64,000 nucleotides of DNA, from assembly GCF_015057185.1 (NCBI RefSeq), contig NZ_SVEV01000002.1, forward strand, positions 1-64,000, in the 5' to 3' direction. The stretch is from Pseudobutyrivibrio sp. (lineage in GTDB: Bacteria > Bacillota > Clostridia > Lachnospirales > Lachnospiraceae). A model generated the notes under the pieces. It saw only the letters and a list, made by a program, of their open reading frames with translations. It was not told the DNA's origin and made no database searches. Made by a program: the position numbers and the translations under genes. This document shows positions 17,930 to 26,391 of this stretch, in pieces (position 1 is the stretch's first letter; every line of letters begins with the position of its first letter).

Positions 17930-18178
17930 AAAAACCTCCTTGATAGTAGTGTCTGTAGATACAACTACCTATCAGGAGGTGCGTTGGCATCATAATTCCG
18001 ATTGCGGAAGACGCCTGTAAATGCTATTGTTTTCATAGGCAGTGGGGCTTTCCGTATTCAGTTGTTTTGTGTGGTAACTTAACAATACCGAATTACGAAA
18101 AGTACTTCCACTGCTTTTTAATTGTCACTAAAGATAAAACTGCGCCACAGCCCTGGCAGGCCATCGCGCAGCGATTTT

Positions 18179-18929
18179 GTTCAATTTGAATTTGTCTGCC
18201 TTCGGTATTGGTCTGAATATTGAAAAAAAGAGTCCTGTAATTAGCATGGATGTTATCTTGAAAAAGATATTAACTGAGGTACAGAAAAAAGAAAAGAAGG
18301 TACTTGTAGTTATAGATGAGGCGCGTAAGACTGATGCATTGGTTGATTTTATTCAGGAGTTTCAGATTCTGATAAGAAATGAATTTCCAATATATCTTAT
18401 TGCTGCCGGATTGTATGATGATATTGAAAGTCTGGAAAATGCAGATGGACTTACCTTTTTCTTAAGAGCAAGTAAATATGAGATGAAGCCACTTAATCTC
18501 ACCATTATCGAGGATGACTATGAAAGAACTTTGGGCGTGTCAGAAGATGTGGCAATTGAAATGGCAGCACTGACAAAGGGATATGCATTTGCTTATCAGG
18601 CTTTTGGAAAATATATGTGGGAATCGAGTGATAAGCAAATTACGAAAACTGTGTTGGCACAGGTAGATGAGGCATTATCAGTTAAAGTATATGACAAGAT
18701 TTGGAGTGAACTTAGAGAGAAGGAAAAATGGTATCTTCGTTTTATAGTCGAAAAGGATTCTATGGATGTTTCTGAATTGTTAGAACTTACAAAAACTAGT
18801 CATAGTGAATGGAGTGGCCCTCGGAAAAGACTCATAGAAAAAGGAATTTTGGATGGCTCGGACAGGGGGATGATAAAAGTAAGATTGCCTAGGTTCAGAG
18901 AGTATGTAGAGAAATGTACGAACAGTTAA
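18179..18929 (+). pseudogene. ATP-binding protein, 3' part (split by IS91-like insertion)
   Basis: The continuation of the ATPase begun at 15330. It holds the Walker B strand (KVLVVIDEARKTD) and a C-terminal winged-helix-like region (about the last 70 residues). An apparent TTG start at 18177 straddles the element border and has no ribosome site, so it is unlikely to be translated alone. The rejoined protein of 351 residues has the length of AAA_16-like ATPases that end in a winged helix. Confidence 0.85.
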
Positions 18930-19006
18930 CATATAATGTAAGTTAGTTTAGAGCAACCATAATATAATAAGATTTTACATATTCTTTACAATATGTGTAG
19001 TATAAT

Positions 19007-19029
19007 AAAGCTGTGCTTGTCACAGCTTT
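19007..19029 (+). promoter_or_regulatory. 5' stem-loop of the superoxide dismutase transcript
   Basis: AAAGCTGTG and CACAGCTTT pair perfectly over 9 bp around CTTGT, starting immediately after TATAAT (19001-19006). The hairpin would form at the extreme 5' end of the mRNA. No good -35 box at 16-18 bp is visible. Confidence 0.55.
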
Positions 19030-19063
19030 TGCAATATTAATGTACAAAAGGAGGGACTTTACA

Positions 19064-19678
19064 ATGTTTGAACAAGTTAAATTGGATTACGCAACAAATG
19101 CTTTGGAACCATGGATTGATCAACTTACAATAGAGACTCACCATGGCAAGCATCATGCTACATACACTAAAAATTTCAACGATCTAGTTGAAAAAGCCGG
19201 ATTGACCGGAAAGAGCGCTGAGGAAATCTTGGCAAATCTTGACAGCGTTGATGTATCACTTCGCCAGGGACTTAAGAATCAGGGCGGTGGCTACTATAAC
19301 CATAATCTTTATTTTGCAATGTTTTCGCCTAATCCTGCTAAGGCTCCAACTGGCAAGCTAGCAGATGCTATTAATGCCAAATTCGGCAGCCTAGATGCAT
19401 GCAAGGAAGAGATTAACAAACTTGCAGCGGCACAATTTGGCTCTGGTTGGGCATGGCTTTCTACAGACAAATCAGGCAATCTCTCTGTATCTAATTCATT
19501 AAATCAGGACAATCCTATTTCAGAGGGCACTGGCAACATTCCACTCATCGCTCTTGATGTTTGGGAGCATGCATACTATTTAAAGTACAAAAATCTTCGT
19601 CCGGACTACATAAAGGCATTCTGGGAAGTCCTTGATTGGGACAAAGTTAGCGCTAGATATGACGAGATTGTTGGTTAA
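19064..19678 (+). CDS. sodA: Superoxide dismutase (Fe/Mn type)
   Basis: The 204-residue protein has all four metal ligands in their usual settings: His26 in ETHHGKHH, His in YYNHNLYF, and Asp and His in LDVWEHAYYLKYKN. It removes superoxide in the cytoplasm. The start is the ATG at 19064 after AAAGGAGG; the longer frame from 19013 begins inside the leader hairpin and is rejected. The next gene follows after 9 bp and encodes a small flavoprotein, so both may be co-expressed under oxidative stress. Mn versus Fe preference cannot be decided from sequence here. Confidence 0.95.
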   Translation: MFEQVKLDYATNALEPWIDQLTIETHHGKHHATYTKNFNDLVEKAGLTGKSAEEILANLDSVDVSLRQGLKNQGGGYYNHNLYFAMFSPNPAKAPTGKLADAINAKFGSLDACKEEINKLAAAQFGSGWAWLSTDKSGNLSVSNSLNQDNPISEGTGNIPLIALDVWEHAYYLKYKNLRPDYIKAFWEVLDWDKVSARYDEIVG

Positions 19679-19687
19679 GGAGCTTTT

Positions 19688-20179
19688 ATGCGACGCAGAG
19701 AACGAGAGATTACAGACCCTTTAGAAATTGATAGAATCATTAACACTGCTGATTATTTACATTTAGGACTTGTGGATGATGGTGCACCTTATGTTGTGCC
19801 ATTAAACTATGGAGTCACAAAGGATTCAAATGATGGTCATTACATCCTATATCTCCATGGATCTCATGAGGGACGTAAACTAGACATCATTCGCAAGAAT
19901 TCTAAATGCTGTTTCACAATAGAAGCCAATGTGGCGCCATTTACAGGACGAATGGCTTGCCAGTACGGTATGACCTACGAGTGCATAATGGGATTTGGTG
20001 ATATTACAATTGTGGACGACCCACAGGAGAAAATATCATCCTTAAAGGCACTTATGAAGACTCAGACAGGTAGTGATGATTTTGAATTTGATGAGCGCAT
20101 GGTTGCAATAGTAACTGTTATGCGAATCGATGTACATGAACTATCGGCAAAACGCAGGCCGCTGCCTGGTAGTGAGTAA
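19688..20179 (+). CDS. NimA-like pyridoxamine 5'-phosphate oxidase-family flavoprotein
   Basis: The 163-residue protein begins with the NimA/PNPOx-like block (MRRREREITD, then LHLGLVDDGAPYVVPLNYG) and has the split-barrel length expected of FMN-binding proteins that include nitroimidazole reductases. It lies 9 bp after the dismutase gene with its own AAGGAG. I infer a flavin-dependent redox role; substrate unknown. A rho-independent terminator follows directly. Confidence 0.8.
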   Translation: MRRREREITDPLEIDRIINTADYLHLGLVDDGAPYVVPLNYGVTKDSNDGHYILYLHGSHEGRKLDIIRKNSKCCFTIEANVAPFTGRMACQYGMTYECIMGFGDITIVDDPQEKISSLKALMKTQTGSDDFEFDERMVAIVTVMRIDVHELSAKRRPLPGSE

Positions 20180-20182
20180 TGG

Positions 20183-20207
20183 AAGAGCAGCCATAATGGC
20201 TGCTCTT
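20183..20207 (+). terminator. Terminator after the NimA-like gene
   Basis: An 11-bp perfect stem (AAGAGCAGCCA with TGGCTGCTCTT) around TAA, ending in a short T-run. Confidence 0.85.
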
Positions 20208-20298
20208 TTAGTAGTGTCTCAATTTTTACAGATATAAAGCTAGCTGCTAAGGCATGTGGTAATTAGTTTTTGTTCATTAGAAATTCACTCAAAACATA

Positions 20299-20351
20299 TT
20301 GACTTACCATCAATTGATAGTATAATAATTACACTATCAATTGATGGTAAG
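20299..20351 (+). promoter_or_regulatory. Promoter and operator palindrome of the PanAT-like pair
   Basis: TTGACT (20299-20304), 16 bp, TATAAT (20321-20326). It is overlapped by a perfect 19-bp inverted repeat: CTTACCATCAATTGATAGT (20303-20321) and its reverse complement (20333-20351), 11 bp apart. Each arm contains the 10-bp palindrome ATCAATTGAT, so two dimer sites could be filled. The layout fits autorepression by the HTH antitoxin. Confidence 0.85.
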
Positions 20352-20365
20352 GGAGCTTATTGATT

Positions 20366-20761
20366 ATGGACATAAAATTGTCAAAGGCTGAAGTATCGAG
20401 ATTTCTGGCGGAAATGAACAGGATACTAGAAGATGAAAATTTTAATATAGATACTAATTTTAGATTAATTAAATCTACAAAAGAGGAAATTGAATATTCT
20501 ACGCCCTTTACCTTGATTGATTTAGATTTTGATATCTTTGATGTGGTTAATGAGCTGAAATCTTTAGAAGTTAATCATTATTCAGAAGCAAAGTTAGATG
20601 AGGATGATCCTAATCCACCTATATTATTAGTATTTAGTAAAATTATTGGCGGAAAAGAGATATATATCAAAATTAAGTGTAGGGATATCAATAATATCGG
20701 TCAGGTGATATGCGTATCATTTCATTATGCAAAATGGAATATGCAATATCCTTATAAGTAA
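20366..20761 (+). CDS. Putative toxin of a Panacea-type toxin-antitoxin pair
   Basis: I do not recognise the 131-residue protein with certainty. It is soluble, acidic in the middle (DEDDPNPP) and ends in a basic aromatic tail. It precedes a gene with an MqsA-like zinc ribbon, HTH and Panacea domain after 26 bp, under one promoter with an operator palindrome. In PanAT systems the toxin is the small variable partner, so this is the likely toxin by context. Start ATG 20366 follows GGGAG; TTG 20360 is less likely. Confidence 0.55.
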   Translation: MDIKLSKAEVSRFLAEMNRILEDENFNIDTNFRLIKSTKEEIEYSTPFTLIDLDFDIFDVVNELKSLEVNHYSEAKLDEDDPNPPILLVFSKIIGGKEIYIKIKCRDINNIGQVICVSFHYAKWNMQYPYK

Positions 20762-20787
20762 AGTATGATTTTGGTGAGGTAAATATT

Positions 20788-21804
20788 ATGATGAACTGTC
20801 CAATATGTGGAAAAAATCATGAAGTAGAACTTAGAGAAAGAAAAGCCATTACTTTAATAAAAGGAATCAAAGTCGAGTATGATGAAAAATATCTTGTGTG
20901 CCCAGATACTAATGGAGATAATGAGTTTGTAACAGGAACCATGGAAAATGAAAATCTTCTCAATGCAAGAAATGCTTATCGTAAGCAAAAGGGATTGCTT
21001 ACTTCTGATGATATTGTAGACATTAGAGAGAAATATGGTTTGTCTCAGGTAGATTTGTCTCAAGTTTTAGGTTGGGGTGAGGCAACTATTTCTAGATATG
21101 AAAGTAAAGCTATACAGGATTCATCATATGATAACGTGTTGAGGTTAATCAGAAGCAATCCGCTGATTCTTTATTATTTCTATATGAGAAATAGAGAGAA
21201 TTTCAATAAAAATAAAGAAGGTACTCTTTTAGAGCGAATAAATGAAGAAATATCAGCGCATGGAAGAGAAACATTGGCTCGAAATAAATTGGAAAGTTTT
21301 TATTTGAACTATATGGAGCCAACTATTGAAAATGGATATCAGATATTAAATATTGACAAATTGGAACTAATTATCAATTACTTAGCCAAGCATGTAAAAT
21401 ACCTGTTTAAAGTGAAACTCATGAAAATGCTTTGGTATATTGATATACTATTCTACCAGAACAATAGTAGGGCGTTAACTGGGCTTGTGTATCAGCATGC
21501 AAACATGGGGGCACTTCCAATAGGTCATGATGCTATTCTCCAACTGGATAATGTTATATTTAAGGAAGAGATGGCTGAGGACTATGATAACGTGAGGTTT
21601 CATATAATATATAACGATAAAGTTGATTTGAAAGGATTAACAAAAGAAGAGAAGGCTATTATCAATTTGGTAATCGATAAATTTGATACAATGAAAACGA
21701 AAGATGTTGTCGATTATATGCATGATGAAGAGGCATACAAGCAGACAAAAGACGGAGATATTATAGATTTTAATTGGGCGAAAAAGTTGAATAAATTTTT
21801 ATAA
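20788..21804 (+). CDS. Antitoxin with zinc ribbon, HTH and Panacea (SocA-like) domain
   Basis: The 338-residue protein starts with CPICGKNHEV and a second Cys near residue 38 (LVCPD), the MqsA-type zinc ribbon. An HTH follows (about 70-115; LSQVDLSQVLGWGEATISRYES). The C-terminal half (about 190-320) has the Panacea/DUF4065 pattern (KLMKMLWYIDILFYQNNSRALTGLVYQ). This domain order is typical of PanA-family antitoxins, which neutralise diverse small toxins. The HTH should bind the palindrome upstream. A second in-frame ATG follows immediately at 20791. Confidence 0.8.
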   Translation: MMNCPICGKNHEVELRERKAITLIKGIKVEYDEKYLVCPDTNGDNEFVTGTMENENLLNARNAYRKQKGLLTSDDIVDIREKYGLSQVDLSQVLGWGEATISRYESKAIQDSSYDNVLRLIRSNPLILYYFYMRNRENFNKNKEGTLLERINEEISAHGRETLARNKLESFYLNYMEPTIENGYQILNIDKLELIINYLAKHVKYLFKVKLMKMLWYIDILFYQNNSRALTGLVYQHANMGALPIGHDAILQLDNVIFKEEMAEDYDNVRFHIIYNDKVDLKGLTKEEKAIINLVIDKFDTMKTKDVVDYMHDEEAYKQTKDGDIIDFNWAKKLNKFL

Positions 21805-21880
21805 ATACACAGATAAATTAAAAAAACTTCACCCACATTTTACATTCCCCCGTATAATCAAACATATGGAAGGAGGAAGA

Positions 21881-22279
21881 ATGAATAAGGATATACTAGG
21901 ACGCATACATGGATTTATTCTCAGAATGCCTAGCTTCTTAGAAAAAGTGGTGGCGGCTATATTGCTAGTTGGTGTAGCATATAGCTGCATTCAGCTAGGA
22001 CTACATGTGGGCTCGCTAACAGAGCTTGCATTTGATGCATATATCGAGGACATATTAGTCACTGCTTTTAATGCAGTTATCGTAATTGAGTTCATCAGGA
22101 TGCTAATCAAGCATTCTATGAATACAATAGTGGAGGTCCTGATTTTCGCCATAGCCAGAGGACTAGTTGTTGGACACGAGGCTCCTTTAGAGACTCTGGT
22201 CAGAATAATATGTATTGCTATTTTATTGGCTTGCCGCAAGTATTTATTCTATGAGCGGGATTTTGAGGAAGAGATTTAA
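21881..22279 (+). CDS. psiE: PsiE-family phosphate-starvation-inducible membrane protein
   Basis: The 132-residue protein has four hydrophobic helices (about residues 22-45, 52-75, 82-98 and 102-120) and the PsiE-like ends. The true start is the ATG at 21881 after GGAAGGAGG; 21866 lies within that site. PsiE is induced by phosphate limitation in other bacteria; its biochemical role is unknown. The last 14 codons are duplicated at 7654-7698. A terminator follows. Confidence 0.8.
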   Translation: MNKDILGRIHGFILRMPSFLEKVVAAILLVGVAYSCIQLGLHVGSLTELAFDAYIEDILVTAFNAVIVIEFIRMLIKHSMNTIVEVLIFAIARGLVVGHEAPLETLVRIICIAILLACRKYLFYERDFEEEI

Positions 22280-22294
22280 GGAACAAGAATTAAT

Positions 22295-22320
22295 GGGAAC
22301 TGAAGTGTCTTTCAGTTTCC
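22295..22320 (+). terminator. Terminator after psiE
   Basis: A 10-bp stem (GGGAACTGAA with TTCAGTTTCC, one G-T) around GTGTCT, followed by ATTTTTT. Confidence 0.85.
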
Positions 22321-22421
22321 ATTTTTTGTCCTCAATATCCAGCTGAAGTGAAAAAATATTTTACCAATGCTTCTCATTTAGATAGAATAATAAAAAGAGA
22401 ATGTATCAGAACGGGGGCGTT

Positions 22422-23396
22422 ATGTGTACAGCAGTAACATATTATAACAAAGACCATTATTTCGGCAGGAACTTAGACTTAGAGTATTCTTACAATGAAA
22501 CTGTCACCATCATGCCAAGAGGTTACCATTTTCCTATTAGGCATACCTCAGATTTAAACCACCATTATGCATTGATTGGTATGGCGTATGTTGTTGACGA
22601 TTACCCATTGTTTTACGATGCAATAAATGAAAAAGGTTTAGGGATGGCTGGACTTAATTTTCCGGATAATGCTCACTATTGTGAGAAAAGAGATGATGCA
22701 GATAACATTGCCTCATTTGAGCTTATTCCTTGGATACTTGGTCAGTGCACCACGGTTGCCGAGTCCCGTGAGCTTTTGAATAGAATTAACATCATAGACG
22801 AGAACTTCAGCTCACAACTTCCTGCATCGCCACTTCACTGGATGATTTCTGATAAAAACGAATCTATAGTTGTGGAACAGACCAAAACAGGCCTTCGTAC
22901 ATACGATAATCCTGCAGGCGTGATGACGAATAATCCTACTTTTGACATTCAGCTTTTTGAGTTAAACAAATATATGTCGCTATCTACCGAGTCACCACAG
23001 AATACATTTTCATCGCAAATTCCATTGCAGCAGTATAGCCGTGGCATGGGAGCCATTGGCTTGCCTGGAGACTTATCATCCACTTCTAGATTTGTGAAAG
23101 CTGCATTTACAAGAATGAATTCCAAATCAGGGGAATCAGAACTAGAGAATGTTAGTCAGTTCTTTCATATTCTTGGTTCAGTTGATCAGCAGCGTGGTTG
23201 TGTTCACTTAGGTGGCGACGCCTACGAAATCACAATCTACACTTCATGCTGCAATTTGGACAAAGGAATTTACTATTATAATACCTATGAAAACCACCAA
23301 ATCACGGCGATAGACATGCATAAAGCCGACCTAGATTCAGACCGGCTTTTGACATATCCCCTTCGTAGAGGAGAAAATATACTCTACGAAAACTAG
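22422..23396 (+). CDS. Choloylglycine hydrolase-family linear amide hydrolase (bile-salt-hydrolase-like)
   Basis: The 324-residue enzyme starts MCTAVTYY, so removal of Met exposes the catalytic Cys2. Arg16 and Asp19 in FGRNLD, Asn in GVMTNNPTF and Arg in STSRFVKAAF match the Ntn-hydrolase active site. The start at 22422 is required for this and has GGGGG upstream; the longer frame from 22401 would bury the nucleophile. It hydrolyses amide bonds such as those of conjugated bile salts or penicillin V; the substrate cannot be set by eye. It converges with tspO. Confidence 0.9.
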   Translation: MCTAVTYYNKDHYFGRNLDLEYSYNETVTIMPRGYHFPIRHTSDLNHHYALIGMAYVVDDYPLFYDAINEKGLGMAGLNFPDNAHYCEKRDDADNIASFELIPWILGQCTTVAESRELLNRINIIDENFSSQLPASPLHWMISDKNESIVVEQTKTGLRTYDNPAGVMTNNPTFDIQLFELNKYMSLSTESPQNTFSSQIPLQQYSRGMGAIGLPGDLSSTSRFVKAAFTRMNSKSGESELENVSQFFHILGSVDQQRGCVHLGGDAYEITIYTSCCNLDKGIYYYNTYENHQITAIDMHKADLDSDRLLTYPLRRGENILYEN

Positions 23397-23413
23397 ATGG
23401 AGATTTTGGTATC

Positions 23414-23914
23414 CTAATTTAATATCGCAATCATTAAATTTAAATATGCCGCAAAAGTGCACCACAGCAAATAAGGCACAAACAGCATGGCTGCTTTCCA
23501 ACATACCTTCATGGATTTCCATATCATTACGAGGATCATCACCCATAGAATCATTAGCCATACAAATGCTACTGTGTACTGACCGGCGTTGAAAAATATA
23601 ATTGACCAGGCAAAGTTGAAAGCAAGCTGTACGAAATACAAGGTCATTGCCACTAACTTTGCTTTTTTCTTGCTTGGAGTATCAGTCTCTGCAAACATCA
23701 GATAATAGCTTCCCAGCCCCATTAGAATGTACAGAATCGTCCAGGCTATCGGAAACAGCCAAGCCGGCGGTGCCAGCATCGGTTGCTTCATGACACTGTA
23801 GGAATCCATGGCGCTGCCTGTGATAAATGCGCTTATGAATCCCACGGCTAGTGGCAATGCAACCATAGGACTCATTCTGAGTAATTTCTGTGGACATGTT
23901 AATTTTTCATCCAT
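23414..23914 (-). CDS. tspO: TspO/MBR-family membrane protein
   Basis: The 166-residue protein has five transmembrane helices and the family motifs PPAWLFPIAWTILY and a Trp-rich fourth helix (FNFAWSIIFF, then WLMILWVMILVMIW). TspO binds porphyrins and related ligands and has been tied to stress responses. GGAGG lies before the ATG at 23914; the ATG at 23929 overlaps that site. Array I begins about 50 bp upstream of the start, within its promoter region. Confidence 0.92.
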   Translation of the reverse strand: MDEKLTCPQKLLRMSPMVALPLAVGFISAFITGSAMDSYSVMKQPMLAPPAWLFPIAWTILYILMGLGSYYLMFAETDTPSKKKAKLVAMTLYFVQLAFNFAWSIIFFNAGQYTVAFVWLMILWVMILVMIWKSMKVCWKAAMLFVPYLLWCTFAAYLNLMIAILN

Positions 23915-23964
23915 AATAAACCTCCTCATGATTGTGCAATTGTCAATATTGATTTTTGTGAGTC

Positions 23965-24306
23965 ACACTAAGCAGTATCCTTTTTTGTTTAATTCTTAGT
24001 ACAGATTTCTACTTATGTACTAAGAAAAACAAAAACTATTACTGAGTTTAGTGCGTTCTGATTCAAGCGTACTAAACTACAGAATATAATCACGATATCT
24101 TAGTATGCCGGTGTTTATAATGCACTAAATTATAAGGAAAAATGACTATATCTTAGTGTATCCACTGAAAAACATAAATCATTTGAATGCAATCGTACTA
24201 AGAAATAGCGTCAAATTAACTATAGTTTAGTGCAACCAGCTGAAAGTGCACCTGATATAGGCTCAAGCGTACTAAGATTTTTGGTGATACTAATCTGGTT
24301 TAGTAC
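23965..24306. repeat. Phased inverted-repeat array I (YTTAGTRY / RYACTAAR)
   Basis: Twelve 8-bp motifs alternate in orientation. Reverse copies start at 23965, 24017, 24069, 24122, 24195 and 24269; forward copies at 23995, 24047, 24099, 24152, 24226 and 24299. Reverse-to-reverse steps are 52, 52, 53, 73 and 74 bp, and forward-to-forward steps are 52, 52, 53, 74 and 73. Two units carry an extra 21 bp. These equal 5 or 7 turns at 10.5 bp per turn. The sequence between motifs is not conserved. The array fills the gap between tspO and the next gene. Confidence 0.9.
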
Positions 24307-24373
24307 GGACCATAAATACTAGAGCTTATTATGCATTATAGATGCAAAGCCTATGTAAAATTACAGCAAAATA

Positions 24374-24446
24374 TTGTATTGAAATCGAGTTATTGTAAAA
24401 TAGAATCAAACCATAGATTCCTGTTTTTCCTCAGAAAAACAGGAAT
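24374..24446 (+). promoter_or_regulatory. Promoter and leader hairpin of the membrane gene at 24522
   Basis: TTGTAT (24374-24379), 16 bp, TAAAAT (24396-24401). A perfect 12-bp stem follows (ATTCCTGTTTTT 24417-24428 with AAAAACAGGAAT 24435-24446, loop CCTCAG). A second near-perfect hairpin lies at about 24458-24483 (CATGAA...TTCATG). Confidence 0.6.
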
Positions 24447-24521
24447 CGTAACTATCATGAAAATAGATTTATCTATGTTCATGTCCTACATATTGTGAAA
24501 TTAGAGAGAGGAGCACACCAC

Positions 24522-25328
24522 ATGAAACTCCTAGATTACAAGAATTCCCTTGTGAACGATTATAAAAAGAACCGGCGCACATTCATTTTCTATTTGATTC
24601 TCCGTGCCTTAGTCATACTCACACTCATCAGGTGTATCCTGACACGCAACTATGAGAGTGCCATGATTTGCATACTATCGCTGCTTCTATTTTTGATGCC
24701 TGCATTCCTGCAGCAGAAAATGAAAATCAAAATTCCGGCAGTTTTCCAGGCAATCATATTTAGTTTTATCTATGCCGCAGAAATCTTGGGTGAGGTGAAT
24801 CATTACTACGTGCTCATCCCTGGGTGGGATACCATGCTACACACTATGAATGGTTTCCTATGCGCTGCCATAGGATTCTCGCTGATTTATTTACTCAACC
24901 GCGGCAGCAAACATATCAATCTGTCCCCATTCTACCTGACGCTAGTTGCATTTTGCTTTTCCATGACAGTGGGAGTACTGTGGGAGTTCTTCGAATTCAC
25001 CATGGACCAATTCTTCTATTTAGATATGCAAAAGGATTTCATTGTACAAAACATCGGCTCAGTTACCCTGGACCCTAATAATTCAGGTATGCCGTTTTTC
25101 ATTGGTAACATCACTGACACCATAGTTAACACCGCAGACGGTAAATCCTACGTGATTGATGGTGGCTATCTAGATATTGGAATTATCGACACCATGAAGG
25201 ATCTGCTAGTAAATCTAGTTGGAGCAGTAGCCTTTAGCATCATTGGTTACAGTACACTTAAATATTCGAAAAATTCGGCTATTGTAGATAACCTGATGTT
25301 TAAACCAAATGACCAGTCAAACGACTGA
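24522..25328 (+). CDS. Hypothetical DUF2238/YjdF-like membrane protein
   Basis: The 268-residue protein has six or seven hydrophobic helices. It contains the sequence PGWDTMLHTMNGFLCAAIGF and a later acidic WEFFEF segment, which resemble the YjdF/DUF2238 membrane family. The start ATG at 24522 follows AGAGAGGAG; the GTG at 24495 is rejected. Function unknown. It lies downstream of array I and upstream of two ion transporters. Confidence 0.65.
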   Translation: MKLLDYKNSLVNDYKKNRRTFIFYLILRALVILTLIRCILTRNYESAMICILSLLLFLMPAFLQQKMKIKIPAVFQAIIFSFIYAAEILGEVNHYYVLIPGWDTMLHTMNGFLCAAIGFSLIYLLNRGSKHINLSPFYLTLVAFCFSMTVGVLWEFFEFTMDQFFYLDMQKDFIVQNIGSVTLDPNNSGMPFFIGNITDTIVNTADGKSYVIDGGYLDIGIIDTMKDLLVNLVGAVAFSIIGYSTLKYSKNSAIVDNLMFKPNDQSND

Positions 25329-25392
25329 TTATCAATTTGAAAAATATTTTTAACTTTACACAGACTTTACATTCACCTACTACCATGAGGCA

Positions 25393-26373
25393 ATGATGAT
25401 TATGACAATTATTTTATTGGTAGTAGGTTTTATTATGCTTTTGGTTGGGGCGCAGCACTTCGTTGATGGCAGTGCAGCCCTGGCAAAAAATTGCAAAGTG
25501 TCGTCCCTGATTATCGGTTTGACCATAGTGTCCGCAGGCACCAGTGCACCAGAACTTGCCGTCAGTTTATCGGCGGCAGCCCAGGGCTCTAGTGAAATTG
25601 CATTAAGCAACATCCTTGGCTCTAATATTTTTAATTTACTTGCTATCTTGGGGATAAGTGCAATAATGTCGCCACTAATTGTGGAAAAAAACATAATAAA
25701 GAGAGATTTTGCTGGCACAGCATTGGCGACTCTACTTTTATTCATTTGTCTTGCTGGGTTTTCCATAGTGGGAAAATATCCCGCCACTGGAGTAGTGTCA
25801 TCAGCCTATATAACTGAGGTTCCTCGATTTGGAGGACTCATGCTGGCGGGAGCCTACATCATCTATCTTGCCTACGTTTTCACAAAAGAGAGTGGAAAGG
25901 AGGAAAATTTCGGAGAATGTAGGACAATTTCAAACCCAAAATGTGCAGGTTTAATCATCCTAGGGTTATTGATGATTATCATTGGTGGCAGACTTGTAGT
26001 CCATTGCGCAAAAGAGCTTGCTATGCTTGTAGGAATGTCACAAACTCTAGTTGGACTGACCATTGTTGCCATCGGAACATCACTACCAGAGCTGGTAACT
26101 TCAATAGTTGCCACTAGAAAAGGCCAGCTTGGCATTGCCCTTGGAAATGTACTAGGCTCCAATATGTTCAATCTCCTATTTATCCTCGGGTTATCGGCAA
26201 TGATTTCACCAATCCAAGTAAACATAGCATCAATCTACGACCTGTTTATCCTTTTAATTGTCACAATCATCACATGGTTATTCGCATTTACGGAGCGTAA
26301 GCTTAACAAATCAGAAGGAGTTATTATGCTCATTATGTATGCGCTGACCATGACTTACGCAATAACTAGATGA
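25393..26373 (+). CDS. CaCA-family sodium/calcium exchanger
   Basis: The 326-residue protein has about ten helices in two inverted halves, each with an alpha-repeat motif: GLTIVSAGTSAPELAVSL near residue 38 and GLTIVAIGTSLPELVTSI near 220, both followed by GNVLGSN or SNILGSN. These build the ion pathway of YrbG-like K+-independent exchangers that move Ca2+ against Na+ or H+. Starts at 25393, 25396 and 25402 are all possible. A phosphate transporter gene follows after 18 bp. Confidence 0.92.
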   Translation: MMIMTIILLVVGFIMLLVGAQHFVDGSAALAKNCKVSSLIIGLTIVSAGTSAPELAVSLSAAAQGSSEIALSNILGSNIFNLLAILGISAIMSPLIVEKNIIKRDFAGTALATLLLFICLAGFSIVGKYPATGVVSSAYITEVPRFGGLMLAGAYIIYLAYVFTKESGKEENFGECRTISNPKCAGLIILGLLMIIIGGRLVVHCAKELAMLVGMSQTLVGLTIVAIGTSLPELVTSIVATRKGQLGIALGNVLGSNMFNLLFILGLSAMISPIQVNIASIYDLFILLIVTIITWLFAFTERKLNKSEGVIMLIMYALTMTYAITR

Positions 26374-26391
26374 GACTAAAAGGAGAAAATA

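Larger units (their letters stand above)
15635..18178 (-). mobile_element. IS91-like element with tyrosine recombinase
   Basis: The 2544-bp segment carries an IS91-family transposase and an upstream tyrosine recombinase, both on the minus strand and noticeably richer in GC than the flanks. The boundaries come from reconstruction: removal restores the ATPase frame and leaves GTTC at 18179-18182. On the minus strand this is GAAC immediately before the element, the target preference known for IS91. A small palindrome (ATCGC-GCA-GCGAT, 18163-18175) sits 3 bp inside this end, and an 11-bp inverted repeat (15660-15670 with 15700-15710) lies near the other. No target duplication is seen, as expected for this family. 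Confidence 0.85.

Noticed and set aside
23325-23360. Terminator hairpin inside the end of the bile-salt-hydrolase-like gene
   Set aside because: AAAGCCG/CGGCTTT pair but lie in coding sequence before conserved C-terminal residues and lack a T-run.
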